A stretch of DNA of 64,000 nt from an uncultured Oscillospiraceae bacterium (lineage in GTDB: Bacteria; Bacillota; Clostridia; Oscillospirales; Acutalibacteraceae), in assembly GCA_949289045.1 (NCBI GenBank), contig CASEMN010000008.1, positions 31,312 to 95,311 on the forward strand, in the 5' to 3' direction. Under the pieces are notes generated by a model that was not told the DNA's origin, did not search any database, and worked only from the letters and a program-made list of their open reading frames with translations. Shown here piece by piece: positions 42,383 through 50,559 of the stretch (the first letter of the stretch is position 1; every line of letters starts with the position of its first letter). Both the position numbers and the translations under genes were made by a program.

Positions 42383-44376
42383 AGGTTGCAAAAACCGCAG
42401 GCTTCTGTTTCGGAGTCAACAGAGCGGTTGATATGATATACAAAATGCTTGCAGACGGCAAAAAGGTTGCTACTCTGGGACCTATTATCCATAACGACAG
42501 CGTTGTAAACGACCTTAAAAGCAAGGGAGCTGTGATTTGCTCGAGTCCCGAGGAAGTGCCGGAGGAATGTACCCTTGTAATAAGAACTCACGGAGTGGGT
42601 GAGGATATAATAAAGCGTGCCGAAAAGTGCCCCGGTGGATATGTAAATGCTACTTGTCCTTTTGTTCAGAAAATTCATAAAATCGTAAAGAGTGAAAGCG
42701 AAAAAGGGAATATAATTTTAATTGCAGGCGACGATAAACATCCGGAAGTTGAGGGCATAAAAGGTCACTGTGTTGCCAATGCATTTGTGTTCAGCGACTG
42801 TGAGCACCTTAATAAAATTATGGAAGAGCATCCGGAATTTGCCGAAAAAGCAGTTTCTGTGGTATCTCAAACCACTTTCAGTGTTAAAGAATGGCAAAAA
42901 TGCGTAAAAAAAATAAAATTGGTATATACAAATGCCGTTGTTTTTGATACAATATGTAATGCGACTGAAGAAAGACAGGCTGAAGCTGCGGAGCTTTCCA
43001 AAGAGTGCGATCTGATGGTTGTAGTCGGTGGAAGAGCGAGTTCAAATACGGCAAAGCTTGTAAAAGTGTGTTCGGCAAACTGTAAAACATATCACGTTGA
43101 AACCGCTGATGAATTAGAGTCGCTGGACTTTGCAGGATTTGAAAAAATCGGCGTTACTGCGGGTGCATCCACACCTGCGTGCATTATAAAGGAGGTACTT
43201 CAAACCATGTCCGAAATCTTAGAAAACAAAGAAGTCATCGAAGCAGATGCTGAAAATAAAAAGGAGGAAGCCGTATCAATGGATGAGATGAGTTTCTCTG
43301 AGGCTCTTGAAGAGTCTCTGAAGAACCTTACAACCGACCAGACCGTTAAGGGTGAAGTTGTCGGAATCTCTCCCAACGAGGTACAGGTTGATATCGGCAG
43401 AAAACATGCCGGCTATGTTCCGCTCAGCGAGCTTACAAACGATCCTAGCCTTTCACCTGAGGATGTTGTTAAGGTTGGCGATGTTATTGACCTTATCATC
43501 ATGAAGACAAACGATGCAGAAGGCACAGTTATGCTTTCAAAGCGCCGCTATGACGCTATCAAAGCTTGGGATGATATTGTAAAGGCAAGCGAAGAGGGCA
43601 CAATCCTTGAGGGTACAGTAACTGACGTTATCAAGGGCGGCGTTCTTGTTGTAACAGGCGCACTTCGTGTATTTGTTCCCGCATCTCTTGCAACTGCTTC
43701 AAGAGGCGAGCCCCTTGAGAACCTTCTCAAGACAAAGGTACGCTTCAAGGTAATCGAAGTAAACAAACAGCGCAGACGTGCTGTCGGTTCAATCAGAGCT
43801 GTCCTTAAGGAAGAGCGCAAGGCTGCTGAGGAAGCTTTCTGGGCAGACGCTGAAGAGGGACGCACATACACAGGTACTGTTAAGTCTCTTACATCTTACG
43901 GTGCATTCGTAGACATCGGCGGTGTTGACGGAATGATTCACATCTCCGAGCTTTCATGGAACCGCATTAAGCATCCCTCAGAGGTTGTAAATGTCGGCGA
44001 TACAGTTGAAGTTTACATCAAGGCTCTTGACAGAGAGAACAAGAAGATTTCTCTCGGTTACAAGAAGGTTGAGGACAATCCCTGGGAGATCCTTCGCCGT
44101 GACTATCCCGTTGGCACAGTTGTTGACGCTAAGATCGTCGGCATCACAGCTTTCGGCGCATTTGCACAGGTTATCCCCGGCATTGACGGACTTATCCACA
44201 TTTCTCAGCTTTCAACAGAGCATGTTGAGAAGCCCCAGGATGTTGTTAAGGGCGGCGATGTTGTTAAGGTTAAGATCACAAACATCGACTTTGACAAGAA
44301 GCGTGTAAGCCTTTCAATGAAAGAGGCTATGGCTCCTGCTGAGGAAGCAGCCGAAGAGGCAACAGACGCTGAATAA
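42373..44376 (+). CDS. ispH-rpsA: Fused HMBPP reductase IspH and ribosomal protein S1
   Basis: This 667-residue protein joins two proteins usually separate. The N-terminal IspH domain (about residues 1-285) makes IPP and DMAPP; its cluster cysteines are in GFCFGVN, ATCPFV and TICNATEERQ. An acidic linker follows (about 290-315), then four S1 RNA-binding repeats (about 320-390, 405-475, 490-560, 575-650; GYVPLSEL, FVPASL, GMIHISEL, GLIHISQL). The TTG at 42373 follows GGGAGGAAGAGGA; no ATG fits. Codon use shifts from ordinary in the IspH half to highly selective in the S1 half. The fusion is known in Clostridia. Confidence 0.95.
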   Translation: MQIKVAKTAGFCFGVNRAVDMIYKMLADGKKVATLGPIIHNDSVVNDLKSKGAVICSSPEEVPEECTLVIRTHGVGEDIIKRAEKCPGGYVNATCPFVQKIHKIVKSESEKGNIILIAGDDKHPEVEGIKGHCVANAFVFSDCEHLNKIMEEHPEFAEKAVSVVSQTTFSVKEWQKCVKKIKLVYTNAVVFDTICNATEERQAEAAELSKECDLMVVVGGRASSNTAKLVKVCSANCKTYHVETADELESLDFAGFEKIGVTAGASTPACIIKEVLQTMSEILENKEVIEADAENKKEEAVSMDEMSFSEALEESLKNLTTDQTVKGEVVGISPNEVQVDIGRKHAGYVPLSELTNDPSLSPEDVVKVGDVIDLIIMKTNDAEGTVMLSKRRYDAIKAWDDIVKASEEGTILEGTVTDVIKGGVLVVTGALRVFVPASLATASRGEPLENLLKTKVRFKVIEVNKQRRRAVGSIRAVLKEERKAAEEAFWADAEEGRTYTGTVKSLTSYGAFVDIGGVDGMIHISELSWNRIKHPSEVVNVGDTVEVYIKALDRENKKISLGYKKVEDNPWEILRRDYPVGTVVDAKIVGITAFGAFAQVIPGIDGLIHISQLSTEHVEKPQDVVKGGDVVKVKITNIDFDKKRVSLSMKEAMAPAEEAAEEATDAE

Positions 44377-44390
44377 TTAAACATTAAGCG

Positions 44391-44422
44391 ACAGGGAAAA
44401 GCATTTGCTTTTCCCTGTTTTT
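44391..44422 (+). terminator. Terminator of the cmk-plsC-ispH/rpsA operon
   Basis: ACAGGGAAAAGC ATTT GCTTTTCCCTGT is a perfect 12-bp stem followed by TTTT. Confidence 0.93.
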
Positions 44423-44430
44423 GTATAGTA

Positions 44431-44461
44431 AAAGAAAGCTGTCCTTTTGGACAGCTCTTTT
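44431..44461. terminator. Terminator at the end of the hydrogenase-like cluster
   Basis: AGCTGTCC TTTT GGACAGCT is a perfect 8-bp stem with a T-rich tract on the minus strand (CTTTCTTTTAC), suited to ending the PHP gene. Confidence 0.7.
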
Positions 44462-44486
44462 GCATCTTTTTAAATTCTAAATAAGT

Positions 44487-45197
44487 TCATCTTCCCCTAA
44501 AATATTCCATTATCTCCCTTACGGAATTTCCGCAGGGAAGTTTGTATTTTGGGTCGGGTATATTTTCGAGATAATGGGAGTCCGACGAAACTATGAACTC
44601 TGCACTTTTGAGAACTGGATATTTTTCCCTGAACTCATTTTTGTCTCCCTTTTCGGTTATCTCTGCAAACTTAAAGCCGTATTCTGGGGGAAAATCTCCC
44701 AAAGCGGAAATAATGCTGTAAGAAGCTCTGTTGATGTGAGCAGGATAACATATTCCGCCATATTCCTTTACTAAATCAGAAACCTCTCCTATGGAGATTG
44801 ACGAAGCGGTTGTCAGAAGCAGATTTTCCCGGGAAATGGGATTATCCTCCGTGTCCGTCACAATCTGATTACCGAAAATTTCAGGTCGGTTTTCAATTTT
44901 CGGCAAAGTGCTCCTTACATAATCCGAAAAACTTACGGCTCCGTCTAAAGTTTCAAAAAGACAGACTGTATGAATCTCCTCACAGGTACACAGTTCCATT
45001 CCCGGTATGACTGTTATGCCCGCTTTTTCTCCTGCTTTTAAAGCTGACGGACAGTTAAGGGCTGAATTGTGGTCAGTGAGGGCTATGGCGTCATAGCCTA
45101 AAAGAGCTGCCATATTAACAAGATTAAATGGAGTCATTTCGTCATCGCCGCAGGGGGAGAGACAGGAGTGAAGATGAAAGTCGTAAAAAAAACTCAT
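44487..45197 (-). CDS. PHP-domain phosphoesterase
   Basis: This 236-residue protein starts with the PHP metal-binding motif DFHLHSCLSPCGDD and continues with ALTDHNSAL and, later, CYPAHINR and SSDSHYLENI, which supply the remaining His and Asp ligands. Members hydrolyse phosphate or phosphodiester bonds. It is the last gene of a five-gene cluster, overlapping the preceding DRTGG gene by four bases. The link suggests a role in signalling or nucleotide turnover together with the hydrogenase-like protein (inference). Confidence 0.88.
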   Translation of the reverse strand: MSFFYDFHLHSCLSPCGDDEMTPFNLVNMAALLGYDAIALTDHNSALNCPSALKAGEKAGITVIPGMELCTCEEIHTVCLFETLDGAVSFSDYVRSTLPKIENRPEIFGNQIVTDTEDNPISRENLLLTTASSISIGEVSDLVKEYGGICYPAHINRASYSIISALGDFPPEYGFKFAEITEKGDKNEFREKYPVLKSAEFIVSSDSHYLENIPDPKYKLPCGNSVREIMEYFRGR

Positions 45198-45535
45198 GAT
45201 TCATTTTGCAGCAGGGAGCAGATTTCCACAGCTCCCTCACAGGAGTTTTTATGAGTTGTTAAAATCGCTATGCCGTGGCTTTCCGCTTTAAGTCGGGCGT
45301 CGGTGTCAAGGGGAGCAAGTTCAGTTAATATTATACAGGCACAGTCGGTAAGTGTAGCGACGGCTATGCTGTTGACGTTGCCCATTACAGTAAGCCATGC
45401 GTCACCGCTTTGGGCTTTTGCCATTACCCAGCTTAAAAGGTCTCCGCAGTAGCAGCCTGTAACTTCATTTTCAAGTGCCTTGCCTCCTGTTATAATTTTA
45501 TAATCCAGACTTTCAGCCAATTCTTTGACCGTCAT
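45194..45535 (-). CDS. DRTGG-domain protein (second of the cluster)
   Basis: This 113-residue protein looks like a stand-alone DRTGG domain: LDYKIITGGKALENEVTGCYCGDLL and an alternating strand-helix body with CACIILTE. DRTGG domains occur beside CBS domains and in phosphotransacetylase-like proteins and may bind nucleotides. The ATG at 45535 has AGGAGG at a good distance; another ATG at 45541 would overlap the hydrogenase-like gene by four bases but sits too close to that site. It is a paralogue of the 47279-47629 gene. Confidence 0.75.
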   Translation of the reverse strand: MTVKELAESLDYKIITGGKALENEVTGCYCGDLLSWVMAKAQSGDAWLTVMGNVNSIAVATLTDCACIILTELAPLDTDARLKAESHGIAILTTHKNSCEGAVEICSLLQNES

Positions 45536-45537
45536 TG

Positions 45538-46839
45538 TCATTCCTCCTGTGTGTTGTGCCTGAACGGCGCAGGCATAAAGCTTTCCCGTTCCTTGTCGTC
45601 CATATTTTCTCCCATTCTGAAAACGCAGTCGTTTATGCTTGCAGTACCTCTTACAATATCTTCTGCCAATGCACGGCATGAGGGAGCACCGCAGGTTCCG
45701 CAGTCAAGGCCGGGGAGAGCGGAGTGTATTTCGTTAAGCTCATTGAGTCTTGTCATGGCTTCGATTACATTATCAGCGAGACGCAGAACGGAAAGCCCCT
45801 CTAAAGGTTTAGTCCATTTCATCTCTTCAGGTACTTCTCCCTTTTCAAGATGATTGCAGGAAACGGGCAGATACTTTCTGAGTTTTTGTATTCTCGCCTT
45901 TGCAACATATGGATTCTCAACAGTCAAAGGACCTCCCACGCATCCGCCGGAACAGGCGTTAAGCTCAATAAAGTCAAGGTCATTGAGCTTTTCGTCTTCC
46001 ACCTGTTCTAATACCTTTATGACATTTTCTATTCCGTCGGCAGCAAGGTATTGCTCCCTTATAAGAGCGGAGGATTCCCCTCCGCTGCCTGCCCAGCTAA
46101 CGCCTATAAGTCCGGATTTTTTCATAGGTTCCGGCTCTTCAATTTTATCCATTATCTGGAAAAGTACCGGATAAAGGTCTTTGATTGCAAAAGCTCCGTT
46201 TATGTTGGATTTATCAAGACATATAGGAGATTTTGCCGCTGTTATTTTCGCAGGACATGGGGTTATGAAAAAAACTCCAATTTCTTCAGGTTTTAGTCCC
46301 GTTTTTTTCACAGCTTCTTCCCTTGCTATCCTTCCGGCCTCCTCCATGGGGGAGGTAAGGGGCAGAACATGGGGGATGAGCTTTGGAAAACGCACCCTTA
46401 TAAGCCTGCACACAGCAGGACACGCTGAGGAAATAACAGGACGCTTAAGCTGACCGCTGTTCATCATAATCCTTGTGGCTTCGCTTATAAGCTCCGCACC
46501 GGCGGAGACCTCAAAAGCATCGTCAAATCCAAGGGATTTCATGGCGGTAAGCACATAGTCCACATCCTCAAGGTTGTTGAACTGACCGTAGAGGGTGGGG
46601 GCGGGAAGCGCTATTCTGTATTTATATTCGAGGATTTTATTAAAGGGATCCGTCTGTGCACGCTTAGCGTGGTGGGGACAGATTCTTATACATTCGCCGC
46701 AGTCGATGCATCTTTCGGAAATGATGCTTGCCTTTCCGGCACGTACTCTGATAGCTTCCGTGGGGCATCGCTTGATGCAGTTGGTGCAGCCCTTGCACTT
46801 CTCCGCATCAAGGCGGACTGAATGGAAAAATTTATCCAT
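45538..46839 (-). CDS. [FeFe]-hydrogenase-like protein, probably sensory or non-catalytic
   Basis: This 433-residue protein starts with two ferredoxin-type 4Fe-4S motifs (CKGCTNCIKRCP and CIDCGECIRICP, about residues 15-60), followed by an Fe-only hydrogenase large-subunit domain and a C-terminal Fe-S motif (CGTCGAPSC, about 378-386). The H-cluster loops are altered: loop 1 reads SSACPAVC where catalytic enzymes have TSCCPGW, so the proton-transfer Cys is Ala; loop 2 reads TPCPAK; loop 3 reads NACSGGCVGG. No maturase or NuoF-like partner is adjacent. The gene lies among DRTGG, ATPase and PHP genes, which suggests redox or hydrogen sensing. Confidence 0.85.
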   Translation of the reverse strand: MDKFFHSVRLDAEKCKGCTNCIKRCPTEAIRVRAGKASIISERCIDCGECIRICPHHAKRAQTDPFNKILEYKYRIALPAPTLYGQFNNLEDVDYVLTAMKSLGFDDAFEVSAGAELISEATRIMMNSGQLKRPVISSACPAVCRLIRVRFPKLIPHVLPLTSPMEEAGRIAREEAVKKTGLKPEEIGVFFITPCPAKITAAKSPICLDKSNINGAFAIKDLYPVLFQIMDKIEEPEPMKKSGLIGVSWAGSGGESSALIREQYLAADGIENVIKVLEQVEDEKLNDLDFIELNACSGGCVGGPLTVENPYVAKARIQKLRKYLPVSCNHLEKGEVPEEMKWTKPLEGLSVLRLADNVIEAMTRLNELNEIHSALPGLDCGTCGAPSCRALAEDIVRGTASINDCVFRMGENMDDKERESFMPAPFRHNTQEE

Positions 46840-46856
46840 TTTGTACCTCCGTGGAG

Positions 46857-47279
46857 TTAATGAAGATAGAATTTAAGGGTAATTGTAGTGCCTACGTTTA
46901 TTTCGGTATCTATTTTCATTTCGTCGCTGTACTTTTTAATGTTTGGCAGACCCATGCCTGCTCCAAAGCCCAGAGAGCGGACGTTATCGGGGGCGGTTGA
47001 ATATCCCTCCTGCATGGCAAGCTCAACGTCCTTTATTCCGGGGCCATCGTCCGAGAGGATAACTTCTATGTAATCGGGGGTTATTTCAACGTCGGCACGT
47101 CCTCCTCCGGCGTGAATTACCATGTTTATTTCCGCTTCGTACATTGCTATTGAAACATTTCTTATAATATCCGGCTCAAGACCTATCTCTTTGAGCATTT
47201 TTTTAACGCAGCCGGAGGCTTCTCCGGCACGGGTAAAGTCGTCGCCCGGTACATCATAGTGAAGCTTTACTGAATTCAT
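46857..47279 (-). CDS. RsbW-like ATP-binding protein (GHKL)
   Basis: This 140-residue protein is a stand-alone histidine-kinase-like ATPase domain. The N-box AMYEAEINMVIHAGG (about residues 48-62), G1 DDGPGI and G2 GFGAGMGLPNI are clear. It resembles the anti-sigma kinases SpoIIAB and RsbW in size and layout, but no sigma factor or STAS partner adjoins it. Its ATG overlaps the stop of the upstream DRTGG gene by one base, and the hydrogenase-like gene starts 17 bases downstream, so all are coupled. Confidence 0.88.
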   Translation of the reverse strand: MNSVKLHYDVPGDDFTRAGEASGCVKKMLKEIGLEPDIIRNVSIAMYEAEINMVIHAGGGRADVEITPDYIEVILSDDGPGIKDVELAMQEGYSTAPDNVRSLGFGAGMGLPNIKKYSDEMKIDTEINVGTTITLKFYLH

Positions 47280-47629
47280 TATTTTCCGCTGCCTCCTCTT
47301 AAACCGTTAAGGTAGAGGATTCCGCAGGAGGTAAACATTTCGCAGGTTGTGCAAAGAAGCACAATATCCCTTTCACGGGCAAGATTGATTATTGAGTCGT
47401 CGGGTTTTTTGCCTCTGACAAACACAATGCAGCACATATCCATCATTTCGGCGGTTCTTACAACCTGGGGATTTACAAGACCTGTAAGGAGCACGGCCTG
47501 ATCTTTTACAAAAGCCAAAACATCGCTCATCATGTCGCTGCCGCAGGCTGTATGCACATCACGGCTGAGGCTTTCCTCACCGCAGATAACCTGTGCTGAA
47601 AGAAGTTCTTTTATTTTTTCAACTGTCAT
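47279..47629 (-). CDS. DRTGG-domain protein (first gene of the cluster)
   Basis: This 116-residue protein begins MTVEKIKELLSAQVICG and continues in the DRTGG pattern (GSDMMSDVLAFVKDQAVLLTG, CCIVFVRGKKP, EMFTSCGILY). GCGGAGGT precedes the ATG at 47629; the frame upstream to 47761 is not coding. It leads a five-gene operon driven by the promoter at 47681-47709. It is the longer relative of the DRTGG protein at 45194. Confidence 0.78.
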   Translation of the reverse strand: MTVEKIKELLSAQVICGEESLSRDVHTACGSDMMSDVLAFVKDQAVLLTGLVNPQVVRTAEMMDMCCIVFVRGKKPDDSIINLARERDIVLLCTTCEMFTSCGILYLNGLRGGSGK

Positions 47630-47680
47630 ATATTTACCTCCGCTGTACAGTTTAAAATTGTGAAAAATTAATTTGAATAT

Positions 47681-47709
47681 ATTGTATAATAAAAATGATA
47701 AATTTACAA
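47681..47709 (-). promoter_or_regulatory. Promoter of the hydrogenase-like cluster
   Basis: On the minus strand TTGTAA (47704-47709) and TACAAT (47681-47686) are spaced 17 bases apart, 52 bases before the first gene. Confidence 0.65.
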
Positions 47710-47840
47710 TCTTTTTATGCATAAATAAGAAATCGAGATTTTGGATTTTGACAGACAACAATACAAATTCAGGCAGGCGATGAGCAAAAGGTTATGGAGT
47801 ATTTTGCTGAAGAAGAATTAATAAGCAGTATATCGCAATA

Positions 47841-47917
47841 AGATTGTTAAAAACATAAACAAGTAAAAGAAAAATTCAAAAAAAACTTAAATTTTGCTGT
47901 TAATTCTTTAACAATCT
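47841..47917. promoter_or_regulatory. Inverted repeat upstream of the serC promoter
   Basis: AGATTGTTAAA (47841-47851) and TTTAACAATCT (47907-47917) form a perfect 11-bp inverted repeat 55 bases apart, ending just before the serC -35. It could be a looping operator. The remaining sequence between 47630 and 48031 holds no intact gene; the frame ending at about 47841 (EYFAEEELISSISQ) may be a decayed gene end. Confidence 0.4.
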
Positions 47918-47919
47918 AT

Positions 47920-47949
47920 TGACTTTAGCGAAGTAAAAAGCCTATAATA
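47920..47949 (+). promoter_or_regulatory. Promoter of serC-serA
   Basis: TTGACT and TATAAT with an 18-base spacer lie about 80 bases upstream of serC. Confidence 0.7.
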
Positions 47950-48031
47950 AATCCAACGCGCAAAATCATTATCTTTTAAAGCGCATATTATATTTTTGCG
48001 AAACAATTATTAAAACCGGAGGTTTTACATT

Positions 48032-49114
48032 ATGTCAAGAGTTTACAATTTCTCTGCTGGTCCTTCCATGCTTCCTGAGGAGGTGCTTAAAAAAGCAGCT
48101 TCCGAAATGCTCGACTATGAGGGCAGCGGTCAGTCAGTTATGGAGATGTCCCACCGTTCGAAGGTTTTCGACAAGATAATCAAGGACGCTGAAGCTCTTC
48201 TCAGAGAGCTCATGAATATCCCTGACAACTATAAAGTGCTCTTCCTTCAGGGCGGCGCTTCCGCACAGTTCTCAGCTATTCCTCTTAACTTCATGAACGG
48301 CAGCGGAAAAGCTGATTACATCATCACCGGTCAGTGGGCAAACAAGGCTTACCAGGAGGCTTGCAAATACGGCGAGGCAAGAATTGTAGCTTCTTCAAAG
48401 GATAAGACCTTCTCATATATCCCCAAGACAAAGAGAGAGGATTTCGACCCCGAAGCAGACTATGCATACATATGCATGAACAACACAATTTACGGAACAG
48501 TTTACCATGAGCTTCCCGATACAGGCGATGTTCCGCTTATTGCTGATATTTCATCCTGCTTCCTTTCAGAGCCCCTTGACGTTACAAAGTTCGCAATGGT
48601 TTACGGCGGAGCTCAGAAGAACGTTGCTCCCGCAGGTCTTGTAATTGCAATCATCCGTGAGGATATGCTTGGTAAGCAGAGAGATATCACTCCCACAATG
48701 ATGAACTACAAGGTACAGGCTGATAACGATTCACTTTACAATACTCCTCCCTGCTATACAATCTACATCTGCAAACTCGTTCTCGAGTGGATCAAATCTC
48801 TCGGCGGACTTGAGAAGATGAAGGAGAGAAACGAGAAGAAGGCAAAGATTCTCTATGATTTCCTTGATTCCAGCAAGATGTTCAGAGGTACAGTTGTTCC
48901 TGAGGATCGTTCACTTATGAACGTACCTTTTGTAACAGACAGCGACGAGCTCAATGCAAAGTTCATCAAAGAGGCTGAGGCTCAGGGATTTGTAAACCTT
49001 AAGGGTCACAGAACAGTTGGTGGAATGAGAGCTTCTATCTACAATGCAATGCCCATTGAGGGTGTTGAAAAGCTTGTAGCTTTCATGAAGAAGTTCGAAG
49101 AGGAAAACGCCTGA
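48032..49114 (+). CDS. serC: Phosphoserine aminotransferase
   Basis: This 360-residue PLP enzyme makes 3-phosphoserine. The start RVYNFSAGPSMLPEEVL, the PLP Lys in VYGGAQKNVAPAGL, and HRTVGGMRASIYNAMP are family motifs. ACCGGAGG precedes the ATG. serA follows after 34 bases, giving the first two steps of serine synthesis; serB is not in the window. Codon use suggests high expression. Confidence 0.97.
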   Translation: MSRVYNFSAGPSMLPEEVLKKAASEMLDYEGSGQSVMEMSHRSKVFDKIIKDAEALLRELMNIPDNYKVLFLQGGASAQFSAIPLNFMNGSGKADYIITGQWANKAYQEACKYGEARIVASSKDKTFSYIPKTKREDFDPEADYAYICMNNTIYGTVYHELPDTGDVPLIADISSCFLSEPLDVTKFAMVYGGAQKNVAPAGLVIAIIREDMLGKQRDITPTMMNYKVQADNDSLYNTPPCYTIYICKLVLEWIKSLGGLEKMKERNEKKAKILYDFLDSSKMFRGTVVPEDRSLMNVPFVTDSDELNAKFIKEAEAQGFVNLKGHRTVGGMRASIYNAMPIEGVEKLVAFMKKFEEENA

Positions 49115-49148
49115 TTAAAATTTAATCAATACAGAGAGAGTGATTAAA

Positions 49149-50315
49149 ATGTATAATATTTTAACTTTAAATAAAATTTCACAGGTAGGTCTCGGACGTC
49201 TTGATCCTGCCGCTTACACCTGTGCAAACGAAATGGAAAACCCCGATGCAATTATGGTTCGTTCTGCTTCAATGCATGAAATGGAGCTTTCTGAAAAGAC
49301 TGTTGCCATTGCAAGAGCAGGCGCCGGCGTAAATAATATTCCGATCGATGCTTGCAGTGAAAAGGGTGTTGTTGTTTTTAATACACCCGGTGCAAATGCA
49401 AACGCAGTTAAAGAGCTTGTAATCTGTGCTCTTCTTCTTTCTTCAAGAAAAATTGTACCTGCAATTGACTGGTGCAAGACCCTTAAAGGTGAAGGCGATG
49501 CTGTTGGCAAGCTTGTTGAAAAAGGAAAGTCTGCTTTTGCAGGTCCAGAAATCAGCGGCAAGAAGCTTGGAGTTATCGGACTTGGTGCAATCGGTATCCT
49601 TGTAGCTAACGCAGCAAAGAGCCTCGGTATGGAAGTTTACGGTTATGACCCCTATCTTTCAGTTGATGCCGCTTGGAATCTTTCTCGCTCAATCCACCAT
49701 GCAAAGACTCTTGACGAGATATATGAAAACTGCGATTATATTACAGTTCATGTTCCTCTTACCGATGAGACAAAGAATCTTGTATGTGCTGATACCCTCA
49801 AAAAGATGAAGGACGGCGTCAGAATCCTTAACTTTGCAAGAGGCGGACTTGTAAACAACGCAGACCTTATTGAGGCAATCGGTACAGGCAAAGTAGCAGC
49901 TTATGTTGTAGACTTCCCCTCCGATGACCTTATTGGAGTAAACGGAGTTATCGCAATTCCTCACCTTGGTGCATCAACACCTGAGTCTGAGGACAACTGT
50001 GCAAGAATGGCAGCTGATGAGGTTAAGGCATACCTTGAGAGAGGTGAAATCAAAAACTCCGTCAATATGCCCGCTGTTGAGCTTGGCGCAGTAAACGGAA
50101 CAAGAATTTGCGTAATTCATCGCAATGTTCCTACAATGATCAGCCAGATTACCGCTGCAATCACTGCCGAAAAAGTAAACATCGATAACATGGTAAACAA
50201 GTCAAGAAAGGCTTATGCTTACACTGCAATTGATACCGACGGCGATGTAACCGATGCAGTTATCTCAGCTATCAGCGCAGTTGATGGTGTTCTCAGAGTA
50301 AGAGTTATTAAGTAA
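49149..50315 (+). CDS. serA: D-3-phosphoglycerate dehydrogenase
   Basis: This 388-residue NAD-dependent enzyme oxidises 3-phosphoglycerate to 3-phosphohydroxypyruvate. The NAD-binding GLGAIGILVANAAKSLGM, the substrate-binding FARGGLVNN and the catalytic His in IAIPHLGASTPESE are present. The C-terminal ACT domain (about residues 316-388; ICVIHRNVPTMISQ) may bind serine for feedback control. The ATG at 49149 is preferred over a GTG at 49140. It forms an operon with serC, closed by a terminator. Confidence 0.95.
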   Translation: MYNILTLNKISQVGLGRLDPAAYTCANEMENPDAIMVRSASMHEMELSEKTVAIARAGAGVNNIPIDACSEKGVVVFNTPGANANAVKELVICALLLSSRKIVPAIDWCKTLKGEGDAVGKLVEKGKSAFAGPEISGKKLGVIGLGAIGILVANAAKSLGMEVYGYDPYLSVDAAWNLSRSIHHAKTLDEIYENCDYITVHVPLTDETKNLVCADTLKKMKDGVRILNFARGGLVNNADLIEAIGTGKVAAYVVDFPSDDLIGVNGVIAIPHLGASTPESEDNCARMAADEVKAYLERGEIKNSVNMPAVELGAVNGTRICVIHRNVPTMISQITAAITAEKVNIDNMVNKSRKAYAYTAIDTDGDVTDAVISAISAVDGVLRVRVIK

Positions 50316-50349
50316 TTAATAATACTCATACAATTTCACAGAAAAGATT

Positions 50350-50379
50350 AAACCCGTCTGAATTTCAGGCGGGTTTTTC
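50350..50379 (+). terminator. Terminator of serC-serA
   Basis: AACCCGTCTG AATTT CAGGCGGGTT (one G-U pair) is followed by TTT and more Ts. Confidence 0.88.
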
Positions 50380-50559
50380 TTTTATATATTGCTTGTTTAA
50401 TTTCAGCATTGTTTTCAATAAGTCTATTTTTTCTTTTAATTCACGTATGTACTGGCAGATTAAATATAATATTGTCCGTTTGCTGAACTCCCATCGTATT
50501 TTACAATATAGCGAGGTTTCCTGTGCAGTTCGGGGGTTACCTTAATTCCTAAATTTTTA
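50380..50559. other. Gene-free stretch with a possible decayed reading frame
   Basis: No intact gene is seen between the serA terminator and the eda terminator. On the minus strand a frame without a start codon runs about 59 codons to a stop at 50365 and reads like coding sequence (CQYIRELKEKIDLLKTMLKL); it overlaps the serA terminator. It may be the remnant of a gene. Confidence 0.2.

Noticed and set aside
42884..43090. Short minus-strand frame inside ispH
   Set aside because: It is a shadow of the strongly supported plus-strand coding sequence, with no independent signals.
50365..50543. Minus-strand frame of about 59 codons with coding-like sequence
   Set aside because: It lacks a start codon and ribosome binding site and overlaps the serA terminator; noted only as a possible remnant.
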